NCBI RefSeq assembly: GCF_954871325.1
Contig: NC_088776.1
Location: 38,488,508-38,552,507, forward strand
Source of the DNA: Gordionus sp. m RMFG-2023
Taxonomy: Eukaryota > Nematomorpha > Gordioida > Chordodea > Parachordodidae
DNA: 64,000 nucleotides
Direction: 5' to 3'
Shown here in pieces: positions 55,801 to 64,000 of the stretch (position 1 is its first letter; each line of letters starts with the position of its first letter). The translations under genes and the position numbers were made by a program. The notes beneath the pieces are model-generated. The model saw only the letters and a program-made list of their open reading frames with translations. It did not search any database and had not been told where the DNA came from.

Positions 55801-55971
55801 AAACAATTAAGAATACGGGTCTAGAAGAAAATAGGTGAGGATATTTTATAAAAGATAGATGTGAACATCGTATTATAAAAAAATATTAAAGAGGTAAAAG
55901 TAGCTTGTGTTAGGTGAATTTTGGGTATAGGGAGATTGAATAAAATATTGTAGTGGGGGTTGAGTTTTAAT

Positions 55972-56300
55972 AAAGGAAAATGGATTTTTACGAATTGTAA
56001 ATTTTGAATTAATTCTTAGTTAATTCTTTTATATATGTAGGAAGAAAAATGGATTTTTACGAATTGTAAATTTTGAATTAATTCTTATTTAATTCTTTTA
56101 TATATGTAGGAAGGAAAATGGATTTTTACAAATTGTTGAATGAGAATTATCGTGTAAATATTTTTGAGTATAATAAAGCGTTAAAAAGTGGTAGGAGAGA
56201 TGCAGCTGTTTTATATTTTGTGGATAATATAGAAAGAATAATAAAATATAATTCATGGGAAAAATGTGAATGTTATGTAAATAGAAATAAAATAACGTAA
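55972..56300 (+). repeat. Triplicated unit of about 69 bp leading into a small reading frame
   Basis: A unit starting AAAATGGATTTTTACGAATT and ending TTTTATATATGTAG is present twice in full (about 55977-56109). A third start opens a 60-codon frame (56118-56300, MDFYKLLNENYRVN...). Each unit thus carries an ATG and an acceptor-like TTTATATATGTAG end. The small protein has no recognised domain. Confidence 0.55.
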
Positions 56301-57240
56301 CATATAGTATTAGATGTTTTATAATAGTATTAATTTAGGGGTAATGTTATATTTTTTTAAGAAAAGTTATAATGTAGCACGGATTATATTATATATCTAA
56401 TAATGTAATGTTAAGATAAAAGTATATTGATTTTTAAGTTATAGATATAATATTATGGGTAAAAAGAGAAGAGAAGTTAAAGTTATTGTAATGGAGAAAT
56501 ATGGTAATAGTATATTTATATGGAAATTATAGTGAAATTGGTAAGGGATAAGATTTTGTTGTTGGTTAAATAGATAAATAATTGGTAGGGGTTATATTTA
56601 ATTATAATTAGGGTAAATTATTGTATAGAAGAAATTCTGTTGTGTAGTATTGTAATGTAATTTTTGTTTATTTGCGATTAAAATTGGAGGTTTTGGAAAT
56701 GTTGTGATTTAAAACATTGTTGAAAATTAATTGTGTTGATATTTGTTCGATATTAAATAATGATTATGGTATAGGTGGGTGATTTTAAAGGTAATTTTGG
56801 TTTATTTGCGATTAAAATTGGAGGTTTTGGAGATTTTGTAATTTGAAATATTGTTGAAAATTAATTGTGTTGATATTTGTTCGATTGTTTTTTTAGTTTA
56901 TGTTAAATAAATTGTCTTATGTAGGTGGATGGTGATGAGGGAGAATGGAAGGAATGTATGTTTGTATATATATAATTTAGTATTAATATGTATAATGTAA
57001 AAAAAAAGGAAAAGAAATAAGGATAATATATATTTAATGTTAGTGAGTGATTGAAAAAATATAAATATTTTCAGACAATTTATTTGGTGGTAACCAATTA
57101 GAAAATGGTGTTTTTAAATATTTTTTTGGAATGGATGTAGCAAGAAATGATTATATATTTATATATAATTTTTGATAACAATGTTATATGTTTGAAATAA
57201 TTAATATTGATACTGTCAAGATGTTGTTTTGTTTTATATT
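56301..57240 (+). repeat. Gypsy-3 3' region with a duplication of about 137 bp
   Basis: TTTATTTGCGATTAAAATTG, GGAGGTTTTGGA and AATTAATTGTGTTGATATTT recur in order at about 56665-56755 and 56800-56890. The rest is AT-rich with no gene. Confidence 0.6.
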
Positions 57241-57486
57241 TAAAAAAGAAAAGAAAAGAAAGAAATTATTAAAAAGAAAAGAAATTATTAAAAAGAAAAG
57301 AAAAGAAAGAAATTATTAAAAAGAAAAGAAAAAAATTATTAAAAAGAAAAAAAAGAAAGAAATTATTAAATAAAGAAAAGAAAAGAAAAAGAAGAAAAAA
57401 AAGAAATTATTAAAAAAAAAAGAAAAGAAAAAAATTATTAAAAAAAAAAAAAGAAAAAAATTATTTAAAAAAAAAAGAAAAGAAAG
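57241..57486 (+). repeat. Purine-rich AAAGAAAAG/AAATTATTAAAAAG tandem tract
   Basis: About 240 bp made of AAAGAAAAG and AAATTATTAAAAAG words, almost free of C on this strand. Confidence 0.85.
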
Positions 57487-57489
57487 GTA

Positions 57490-58375
57490 TTTTGGTCTTA
57501 GATGATTAGATGGTAGCTGAAATGATCAATTAAGATTGGAGCATGAGTAATGAGGTGATTTGGGGATGATGAAGAATGGGAATGGACAAATGGTTAACAA
57601 TGGTAATTGTCAGATGGTGATTTGATTAACAATGGTAATTTGATTAACAATGGTAATTTGATTAACAATGGTAATTTGATTAACAATGGTAATTGTCAAA
57701 TGATGATTTGGGGATGATGATGAATGATGGGCACTGTGAATGAGGTAAGATGGAGAATGGTTTGGAGAACAATGGTGAATTAGATGTGAATGATGAAGAA
57801 TGGGAATGGGAAAATGGTTAACAATGGTAATTGTCAAATGGTGATTTGGGATGATGATGGTAAGTCAAATGGTGATTTGGTTAAGTCAAATGGTGATTTG
57901 GTTAACAATGGTAATTGTCAAATGGTGATTTGGTTAACAATGGTAATTGTCAAATAGTGATTTGCGGATGATGATGAATGATGGGCACTGTGAATGAGGC
58001 AAGATGGAGAATGGTTTGGAGAACAATGGTGAATTAGATGGGAATGATGAAGAATGGGAATGGGCAAATGATTAACAATGGTAATTGTCAGATGGTAATT
58101 TGATTAACAATGGTAATTGTCAAATGGTGATTTGGGGATGATGATAAATGATGGGTATTGTGAATGAGACAAGATGGAGAAGGATGGTGAATTAGATGTG
58201 AATGATGAAGAATGAAAATGGGCAAATGGTTAACAATGGTGAATGGTTTGGAGAACAATTGTGAATTAGATGTAAATGATGAAGAATGGGAATGGGCAAA
58301 TGGTTAACAATGGTAATTGTCAAATGGTGATTTGGGATGATGATGGTTTGGAATGGAAAATGGTTGGTAAAGGGG
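57490..58375 (+). repeat. Minisatellite with higher-order structure in the Gypsy-3 3' region
   Basis: Short units TTAACAATGGTAATTGTCAA and ATGGTGATTTGG are organised into larger blocks that also contain GATGGGCACTGTGAATGAGG and GAGAACAATGGTGAATTAGA, repeated about four times. There is no gene. Confidence 0.85.
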
Positions 58376-58380
58376 GGAAG

Positions 58381-58555
58381 TGTCGTGATGACGTTTCACG
58401 ATGATGACGTGTGACGTTGAAGAAATATATGTTGTCAATAATTATATTTTATATACATATATAGATATACATTGTATATGCATATGGGAATATTATTCAT
58501 ACAATAAAAGATAATCTTTATAATCTTTACGATCAACTACAAGATAATCAGTACA
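58381..58555 (+). repeat. Gypsy-3 3' LTR
   Basis: Matches the 5' LTR, preceded by AAAGGGGGGAAG and followed by the target duplication GGTAG. Confidence 0.93.
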
Positions 58556-59020
58556 GGTAGGACCATTGTGTCTTTCTATTATTATTTTCTCCTTTTTAAT
58601 TTATTGATACACTTTTCAGAGAATTAATAAAGGCTAAATTAAATTAATCTATCTCTTTTACCAACTATCAATATTTTATGAATATAAAGAATTTATTTTT
58701 TAGATAATAAATTCAATTAAAACCTCCATTATTTACAATGAATTAATTATTATGGCATTATGAGCTTGCTAAAATATCTAAACCTTTTAAATTACATTAC
58801 AAAGGATAGCAGAGAGTTTTATTTGGAAAACAATGTGTATGATTGTTTGAAATATATAGATTTGGTCGATGAATTGTATTATAATAATTCTATAACAAAA
58901 GTATTAATTTTACAGAAATAAATTTTGTCCTATTTGATCTCAAAATTTAATAGATAACCCCCCAAAAAATTTATCATACCCCCATTAAAGCAGCCTACCC
59001 CTCAAATGTTCCTACCCCTC
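58556..59020. other. Short Gypsy-4 stub, then an insert with a 53-codon frame and C-rich patch
   Basis: The first about 20 bp (GGTAGGACCATT) continue Gypsy-4. A frame at 58760-58921 (ATG to TAA, MSLLKYLNLLNYITKDSREF...) has protein-like composition but no known family. A C-rich patch at about 58957-59030 (ACCCCCC, TACCCCTC repeats) resembles the end of a transposon. Confidence 0.35.
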
Positions 59021-59792
59021 CCGCTCATGTAGACGCTGATTGTATGAGTTACTCAAAAAGAATAATAAATTTGAATGGGGAGGGGGGGAGGTAGACAGGA
59101 GAGGAGTTTTCAGGATTTAAAATGAGAAATTGGCAAGAGTCCTATATTAGTGAGTTTTAATGAAGAGTATGAGGTAGTGTTAACAGCGGATGCTTCTAGT
59201 GAGGGGTTTAGAGGGGGATTGTTGCATATGATGGAGGGGATGGAAAAGCCGATATTATATTTTTCAAGAGCTCTAAGTAAAGCGGAAAAGAATTATTCTG
59301 TCATTGAGAAAGAGGCATTGGCGCTAAAAGAGGAATTAGTAAAATGTAGAGAATATTTGATAGGTAGAAGATTTGTAGTGTATACTGATCATAAGCCATT
59401 GGTGGGGTTAATTAAGATGGACAACAGGGAATTGTTGTTATCAAAACGATTGCAGCAATGGTTGTTATTATTGGGTCGTTTAACATGGAATTAAAGTATA
59501 GGAAAGGGAAGGAGAATTGTATGCCTGATGTTATGTCTAGGCTATGTGTAGGGGAGCAGACAGAAGAGGATGGGGATGGTAGGCAGGAAAGGATAAATGT
59601 AATAGGGGTAAATAGAGAGAAAGATTATGTGAAGTGGGGTGAGTTAGTTGAGGCAACGAAGCAAGACAGGAAGTAGAGTGATGAGCAGATTGAAGGGAGA
59701 ACGTGAATTGGATATAAGAGATAGGAGGTATGAGCTGTTGAAGGAAGATTTAAGTTTGGTGGATAGGAATGTAGTTAGAGGTTATCGAATGG
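59020..59792 (+). mobile_element. Gypsy-4, right part (RNase H to integrase start)
   Basis: VLTADASSEGFRGGLLH, EKNYSVIEKEALAL, YTDHKPLVGLI and KGKENCMPDVMSRL are RNase H and following spacer. ERELDIRDRRYELLKEDLSL matches the start of the Gypsy-3 integrase region at about 54885. It stops abruptly at about 59793, where a hAT fragment begins. Fossil with several breaks. Confidence 0.85.
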
Positions 59793-60213
59793 TAAACTAC
59801 TCATCTGCATCTGCATCTGCATCTGCATCTGCATCTGTATTATTTATTATTTTTGGAGAATATTTTTGTATTGCAATCGATGTTGATATACTCCCCTGTA
59901 CTGACTTATATGAATGAAATGATGTTGATTTATTATTGTATAAAAATAAAACAGGATAGAAAGAAATTTACAAACTAGACATGTTTTTCGAATAAATAGT
60001 TAAAATTTATTTTAAAAATATAAAAATAATCAATTACTCTCTTTCAAAATTATCATTTATATATTAAAAACGTTAAAATACTTTTTTAAAAAATTGCGGT
60101 AGATTTTTGCGGGAGATTTCCAATTGCAGTAGTTTTGCGGGAGAGAGATGTCTGCGTGTAAACTAAAAAATTGCGGGAGTCTCCCGCTGATGGGGGGAGA
60201 CATGGCAACCCTG
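59793..60213 (-). mobile_element. CAGGGTTGCCA-type hAT end with an ATCTGC microsatellite
   Basis: It ends GGGGGGAGACATGGCAACCCTG at 60213, the inverse of the 12924 terminus. The interior repeats the 12924-13127 sequence in reverse, including TACTCCCCTGTACTGACTTA. An ATCTGC hexamer array lies at about 59800-59840 next to the Gypsy-4 junction. The other end is missing. Confidence 0.75.
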
Positions 60214-60368
60214 CTCATGACATAAGATATAGATAATTGTAAACGTTATTCTCTATTATTCGACTCTATCCATGGGGGGGGGGTTAAAATTTTTTGGGGG
60301 GGTTTCACCCCCAAATCCTATTTTTAAATATTGCTAATATTATCTGCTTTATTGTGTCAAATCATTAT
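60214..60368. other. Short spacer with G-runs
   Basis: CCATGGGGGGGGGG and TTTTTTGGGGGGGTTTCACC at about 60270-60312 resemble ends of the hAT family-1 elements. No gene. Confidence 0.4.
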
Positions 60369-60534
60369 TAGTGTTGTTAAACGGCTCTTTTTGAGCCGAT
60401 TTTTAAAAACGATTAACTCAATATTTTACCCTGAATAATATTAAGCAACCCTGAAGATTTTGTTTGTAGAAGGAACAAATATTATTAGCAAAATCTCAAG
60501 GCTTAGGCAATATTTTTCTGGCTAAAATATTGAG
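60369..60534. mobile_element. MITE copy 5, TAGTGTTGTTAAA family, right end missing
   Basis: TAGTGTTGTTAAACGGCTC and the inner palindrome (CTTAGGCAATATTTTTCTGG) are present, but the right inverted end is gone at about 60534. Confidence 0.85.
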
Positions 60535-60705
60535 TATAGGGCATGATATATTGGTTTACTATAGTGTTATATTTAATAGAATATTAGGTAATTTTTAATA
60601 AATAATAATACTTAACAATAAGAGCATGATATATTGGTTTGTTATATTTAATATAATATTAGGTAAATATGAATAAATAATAATATTTAACATAATATTT
60701 AAAAA
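60535..60705. repeat. Tandem duplication of about 80-88 bp
   Basis: GCATGATATATTGGTTT ... ATTAGGTAA ... TAAATAATAATA.TTAACA occurs twice in a row, with a short insertion in the first unit. Confidence 0.85.
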
Positions 60706-60978
60706 CTAGATTAGATATTTGCCTGCCATATTAAGCGTAAATATATATGGAAGATAGACTATATGACACCGGATATTATATTGCATTTAGAAACAGGCTT
60801 AAAGCAATGTTTCTTCTACGTTATTTCATAATATTGAAGAAAATCCTGGCTATCTAAAGGGATATACTTGTCAGTGACATACCAAGTGTTATAAAATAAC
60901 TTTTAATATTTGGATAAATTTCTAAAATATATTTAAAGTAGATGATAATGTTTTTTGAGGATATAAAAATTGATCACC
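60706..60978 (+). promoter_or_regulatory. Presumed ZMPSTE24 upstream region
   Basis: Plain AT-rich DNA directly before the start codon. No element can be named. Confidence 0.3.
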
Positions 60979-63900
60979 ATGCCAGTATTTTCTAAAATGT
61001 TTAATTTTGATGCGATGGGAACCTCGTTACAACATTACTGGTCTGGAAATTATATATTAGGAGCAGTAATAGGATTTAGCTGGAGCTTATACTTTTGGGA
61101 TTTATATTTAGATAGAAGACAGGTACATGGAAGTAAGATTTTAAAGTTATAATAATTCTTATAGAGGAATGTCTATAAAACGTCCAAAACTATTCCAGAT
61201 GAATTAAAAGATGTGATATCGCCCGAAACATTTGAAAAATCAAGAAAATATAAATTAGATACTTCTAAATATGGTATTATACACACTTTATTTGACCAAA
61301 TTTTGGACACAGTAATATATCATGATTACCTTCTCTAGTAATACTTTTATTAGTCTCTGTTAGCTGTAGCCGCTTTTCCATTTTTATGGAATGTAAGTGG
61401 AAAAATAATGTCAAAATATGGTTATGGGTCACATTATGAAGTATATATATATAATATGTTATTAATGTATGTATTTTTTATTATCTAGATAACACAATCC
61501 CTTATATTTACTGGAATATTATATATCATTACATATGCAATTAATATACCATGGAAGTGCTATTATGATTTTGTAATTGAACAAAAACATGGATTTAATA
61601 AAATGGTTGTCAAATTTTATAATTTGTTAACAATAAATTATTAAATTAATAGACTGTTGGTTTTTTTATCAAAGATCAATTCAAACATTTGGCATTGAAA
61701 TTAGTTTTGATACCTCCCATACTAGCTGGCATGATTCACATTATAAAAATAGGAGGCAAATATTTTTACTTTTATGTGTGGTTATTCTTTTTTCTCCTAT
61801 CATTAGTAATTTTTAACATGTCTATAATATTTTACTATAAAATAGTTCTTCATGGCAATATACCCAACAGTCATTGCCCCATTATTTGATAAATATACTC
61901 CCTTAGATCAAGGTGAATTAAGATCAAAAATTGAAAAATTAGCATCAAAATTGAAATTTCCTTTGAGTCAAATTTTTGTTGTAGAAGGTATTAAATTATT
62001 TCTGATGTTTTTTAACATAATTATAACTTTGAAATATAACTTGTTTAGGATCCAAAAGAAGTTCCCATAGCAATGCATATTTTTATGGCTTTTTTAAGCA
62101 TAAAATGATTGTGATATTTGATACTATCTTACCAAACTATTTAAAAAAAGATAAATCAATAATAGAAAAACTAGATAATGTTGAGGAATTGGTTAATCCA
62201 AATCTTGCCTCAGATTCTACTGATGCTTTATTGGATGGTGAAAAGAAAAAGGATGTTTATAATTCTATTAATATTTTATAATACTATATTAATTTTGTGA
62301 TATATTTTATAATTATAGTCAGAGATGCATCTATATCATACCAATGATATATATTTTAAATAGATATTTATATAATATTAATCTTTAATGGAGCATTAGT
62401 TTTTTTTGCAAAATGACATTTCACTTTTTATAACATCAGTTTTTTAAAATTTATTTTAGTTATAGATTTGTATTTATTTATTTGATTTTTACTAATGAAT
62501 TTCTATACAATTTAATAAATGGTAATATAATTAATCCCAGAAAAAAGCATGACCATAAAAACTGCAGAAAAATTTTCAAAGAGAAAAAAAAATTTAAGAA
62601 TAAAAAACTATATAAAAAAATCTTTAGGAATAAAAGTCTGCATTATATAAAAATAAATAAAACAATGCTTATTAAAGTTTAATAATAATGTTCAGATTTT
62701 TAATTATGCATATCTCTGTGTTTATATATGTTGACATTAACATTTCAATTTATCAATGATTATTAACCATAACATTAGGTTCATCAAACAAGAATATTTG
62801 AATAGTGGAAAGGTCATATGGCAGGGATTCTACATTTTTGCAATATTTATTTTTAATTTTATAGAATCAATTAATTAGGTTTTTTATTGCAAAAATATAA
62901 ATTAAAGCATTTTTATAAAGTTAAATAAAATAAAATCACTAATTGATGTCATAATTCTAGAATTTGCAAAATATATCCTATCTATTAAATTTTTAAGCCT
63001 GGTCCTAGCCACACCCAATTTGGGCTGACTTGCTGGGCTTCCATAAAGGTAACAAATTCTCTACCATACTACTTTGCATATGCATGCACAATTAAGAGTA
63101 ACTATTGACTTACCAGTTTTTTTTGTCAAGTTTTTTCCCCCATTACCAATATAATGTATATTATAACTAATGTAAGAAAATTTCAATTTTTTTAATTATA
63201 TTTATTTTATTTTTTCCCCTTTAAAATTTGTAAGCACTCTATCACGAAAACTATGACCAATGAAGAAATTTTAGCTGTTATTGCTCATGAGTTAGGACAT
63301 TGGAAATACAGTCATACCTTAAAACGGTTTGTTATGGGCCAAGTAAATTTATGTTATTTTGATATTTTTTTAAATGTGACGTTTAACACAAAAATTCCTT
63401 AACCTTTTTCCACTTTTGATGTTTTAATTTAGTCCCTTGAGAAAAGCCATATAAGCACATTATACTGTAAATTATATATATATATATATCAAAGTTGTTA
63501 AGGAGTGACACTACAGGAGCAGCACTAAACTTTTTCAAAAACACTTGGAGTGCTTCCTTTTAAAAATCAGACAGGAGCTAGCTCTTTTTAAAGATGGAGT
63601 GGAGGAGCGCTGCTCCACTGCTCTTTTAAATTTAATGTATAAATTATATTATTTTTTAAATATTAATAAATCTATTTGTTAATTAAAATTTAATAAAAAT
63701 GAAATATTATTTTATTTAAATTTATGCAATATTAAATGTTGAGCCGAGTCTTATATTGGTTTTTCATCAAATCAGTTAAAATATTAAACATCAAGTTTTT
63801 CTTTCTTTTTAAATGAAAATTTCTTCGAAAATCTTGTAGGTCATATTAATATTCATTTTATAGATATATGATACAAGATAGTTTTTGATATTTTCAGACA

Positions 63901-64000
63901 TCATAGAAGAAGAAATCGAAATAAAAAAATAAATTATTTATTTAAATAACTTTATTGCAGATATTCAACTTTATAATGATGAAAATATCATTGCGGCTAT
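60979..64000 (+). CDS. ZMPSTE24: ZMPSTE24/STE24 CAAX prenyl protease, 5' part (nine exons, runs off the window)
   Basis: This is a multipass zinc metalloprotease of the ER and inner nuclear membrane that clips the AAX tripeptide from prenylated proteins. Exons: 60979-61122, 61165-61311, 61354-61440, 61489-61605, 61653-61805, 61846-61987, 62049-62254, 63235-63342 and 63961 onward. All junctions are GT-AG and in phase. Membrane segments include [19 protein letters not shown] and [15 protein letters not shown]. Signatures are [64 protein letters not shown], then an acidic linker (ending GEKKKD) and the zinc site HELGH at about residues 350-354. The start is the ATG at 60979, giving [14 protein letters not shown]. 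The linker position is as in animal homologues. The gene appears intact. Confidence 0.94.
62255..63234 (+). other. ZMPSTE24 intron 7
   Basis: 980 bp, much longer than the gene's first six introns (about 40-61 bp). AT-rich. A Lys-rich open frame (62482-62682) is judged chance. No element end was recognised. Confidence 0.5.
63343..63960 (+). other. ZMPSTE24 intron 8 with a GGAGC-rich MITE-like patch
   Basis: A TA microsatellite lies at about 63472-63490. At about 63505-63630 the words CAGGAGCAGCACT, GGAGTGGAGGAGC and GCTGCTCCACTGCTC form subterminal-type repeats and an imperfect palindrome, as in small hAT-like elements. No target duplication was identified. Confidence 0.45.

Larger units (their letters stand above)
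51599..58555 (+). mobile_element. Gypsy-3: Ty3/gypsy LTR retrotransposon with both LTRs
   Basis: Short LTRs at 51599-51763 and 58381-58555 (165 and 175 bp) start TGTCGTGATGACG and end AGTACA. They are nearly alike apart from a small length change, so the insertion is fairly young. The target duplication GGTAG is perfect (51594-51598, 58556-58560). A primer site TGGTGCCCGAAACCCGGGA follows the 5' LTR and a purine tract AAAGGGGGGAAG precedes the 3' LTR. The order is gag-like frame, protease, RT, RNase H, integrase, then a 2.6 kb repeat-rich 3' region. Pol has about ten breaks, so it is a fossil. Confidence 0.93.

Noticed and set aside
62482-62682. A Lys/Asn-rich frame in ZMPSTE24 intron 7 as a gene
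   Set aside because: Low complexity typical of AT-rich introns, and the flanking exons splice in phase without it.
1-64000. CRISPR array, bacterial operons or Shine-Dalgarno sites
   Set aside because: The window is clearly eukaryotic, with spliced genes and eukaryotic transposons. The tandem repeats are contiguous and lack regular unique spacers.

Overview
ORGANISM. The window is strongly AT-rich eukaryotic DNA, packed with nested transposable elements and holding two intron-bearing host genes. Several signs point to an invertebrate animal or close relative: an animal-type CAAX protease with the acidic linker before HELGH, an RTE-like LINE whose C-terminal region is of the type common in animals, hAT elements of the TTF/ZMYM1-like kind, and PIF/Harbinger. 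The species cannot be named from sequence alone. LAYOUT. 1-3.5 kb: 3' part of a Ty3/gypsy element (Gypsy-1). 3.7-7.1 kb: hAT scrap, then a PIF/Harbinger transposase (minus strand) split by a small, very young non-autonomous LTR element (4738-6430, TSD ATAAA). 7.2-12.9 kb: little coding content, one MITE, a 1.7 kb hAT with GC-rich ends (9886-11619, perfect 8-bp TSD), and a CCGAACCC-rich repeat cluster. 12.9-23.5 kb: a patchwork bounded by CAGGGTTGCCA-type hAT ends. It holds Gypsy-2 (13128-18607, TSD ATAAT), a broken hAT transposase with an inverted duplicate, a GPF-type integrase tail followed by an OTU protease relic, a MITE and tandem repeats. HOST GENE 1. 23938-42917 (minus) is LSG1, the circularly permuted GTPase that recycles the NMD3 export adaptor from 60S ribosomal subunits. 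I can trace about ten exons whose splice phases all agree. Intron 2 is about 13.8 kb and contains a full-length RTE-like LINE with a tRNA-like head, two hAT copies in inverted orientation, a second LINE fragment and a MITE. 43-51 kb: upstream of LSG1 lie another MITE, a duplicated 80-bp unit, and about 2 kb of ATATG pentanucleotide satellite split by a hAT copy (44924-47465). After it come an LTR/primer-site remnant, repeat clusters and a possible Helitron scrap. 50.7-59.8 kb: Gypsy-4, split by its relative Gypsy-3 (51599-58555, TSD GGTAG). 59.8-60.9 kb: hAT end, MITE and tandem duplication. HOST GENE 2. 60979 to the window end (plus) is ZMPSTE24/STE24, the ER zinc metalloprotease that processes prenylated CAAX proteins. 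Nine exons are visible through the HELGH zinc site, and the gene runs off the window. HOW IT FITS TOGETHER. The two host genes are unrelated housekeeping genes. Everything else is mobile DNA, and the nesting gives a relative timeline: small LTR element into Harbinger; Gypsy-2 into a hAT; LINE into a hAT inside the LSG1 intron; hAT into satellite; Gypsy-3 into Gypsy-4. Two separate loci hold inverted pairs of hAT transposase sequence, and one of these lies in a transcribed intron, which could make double-stranded RNA.
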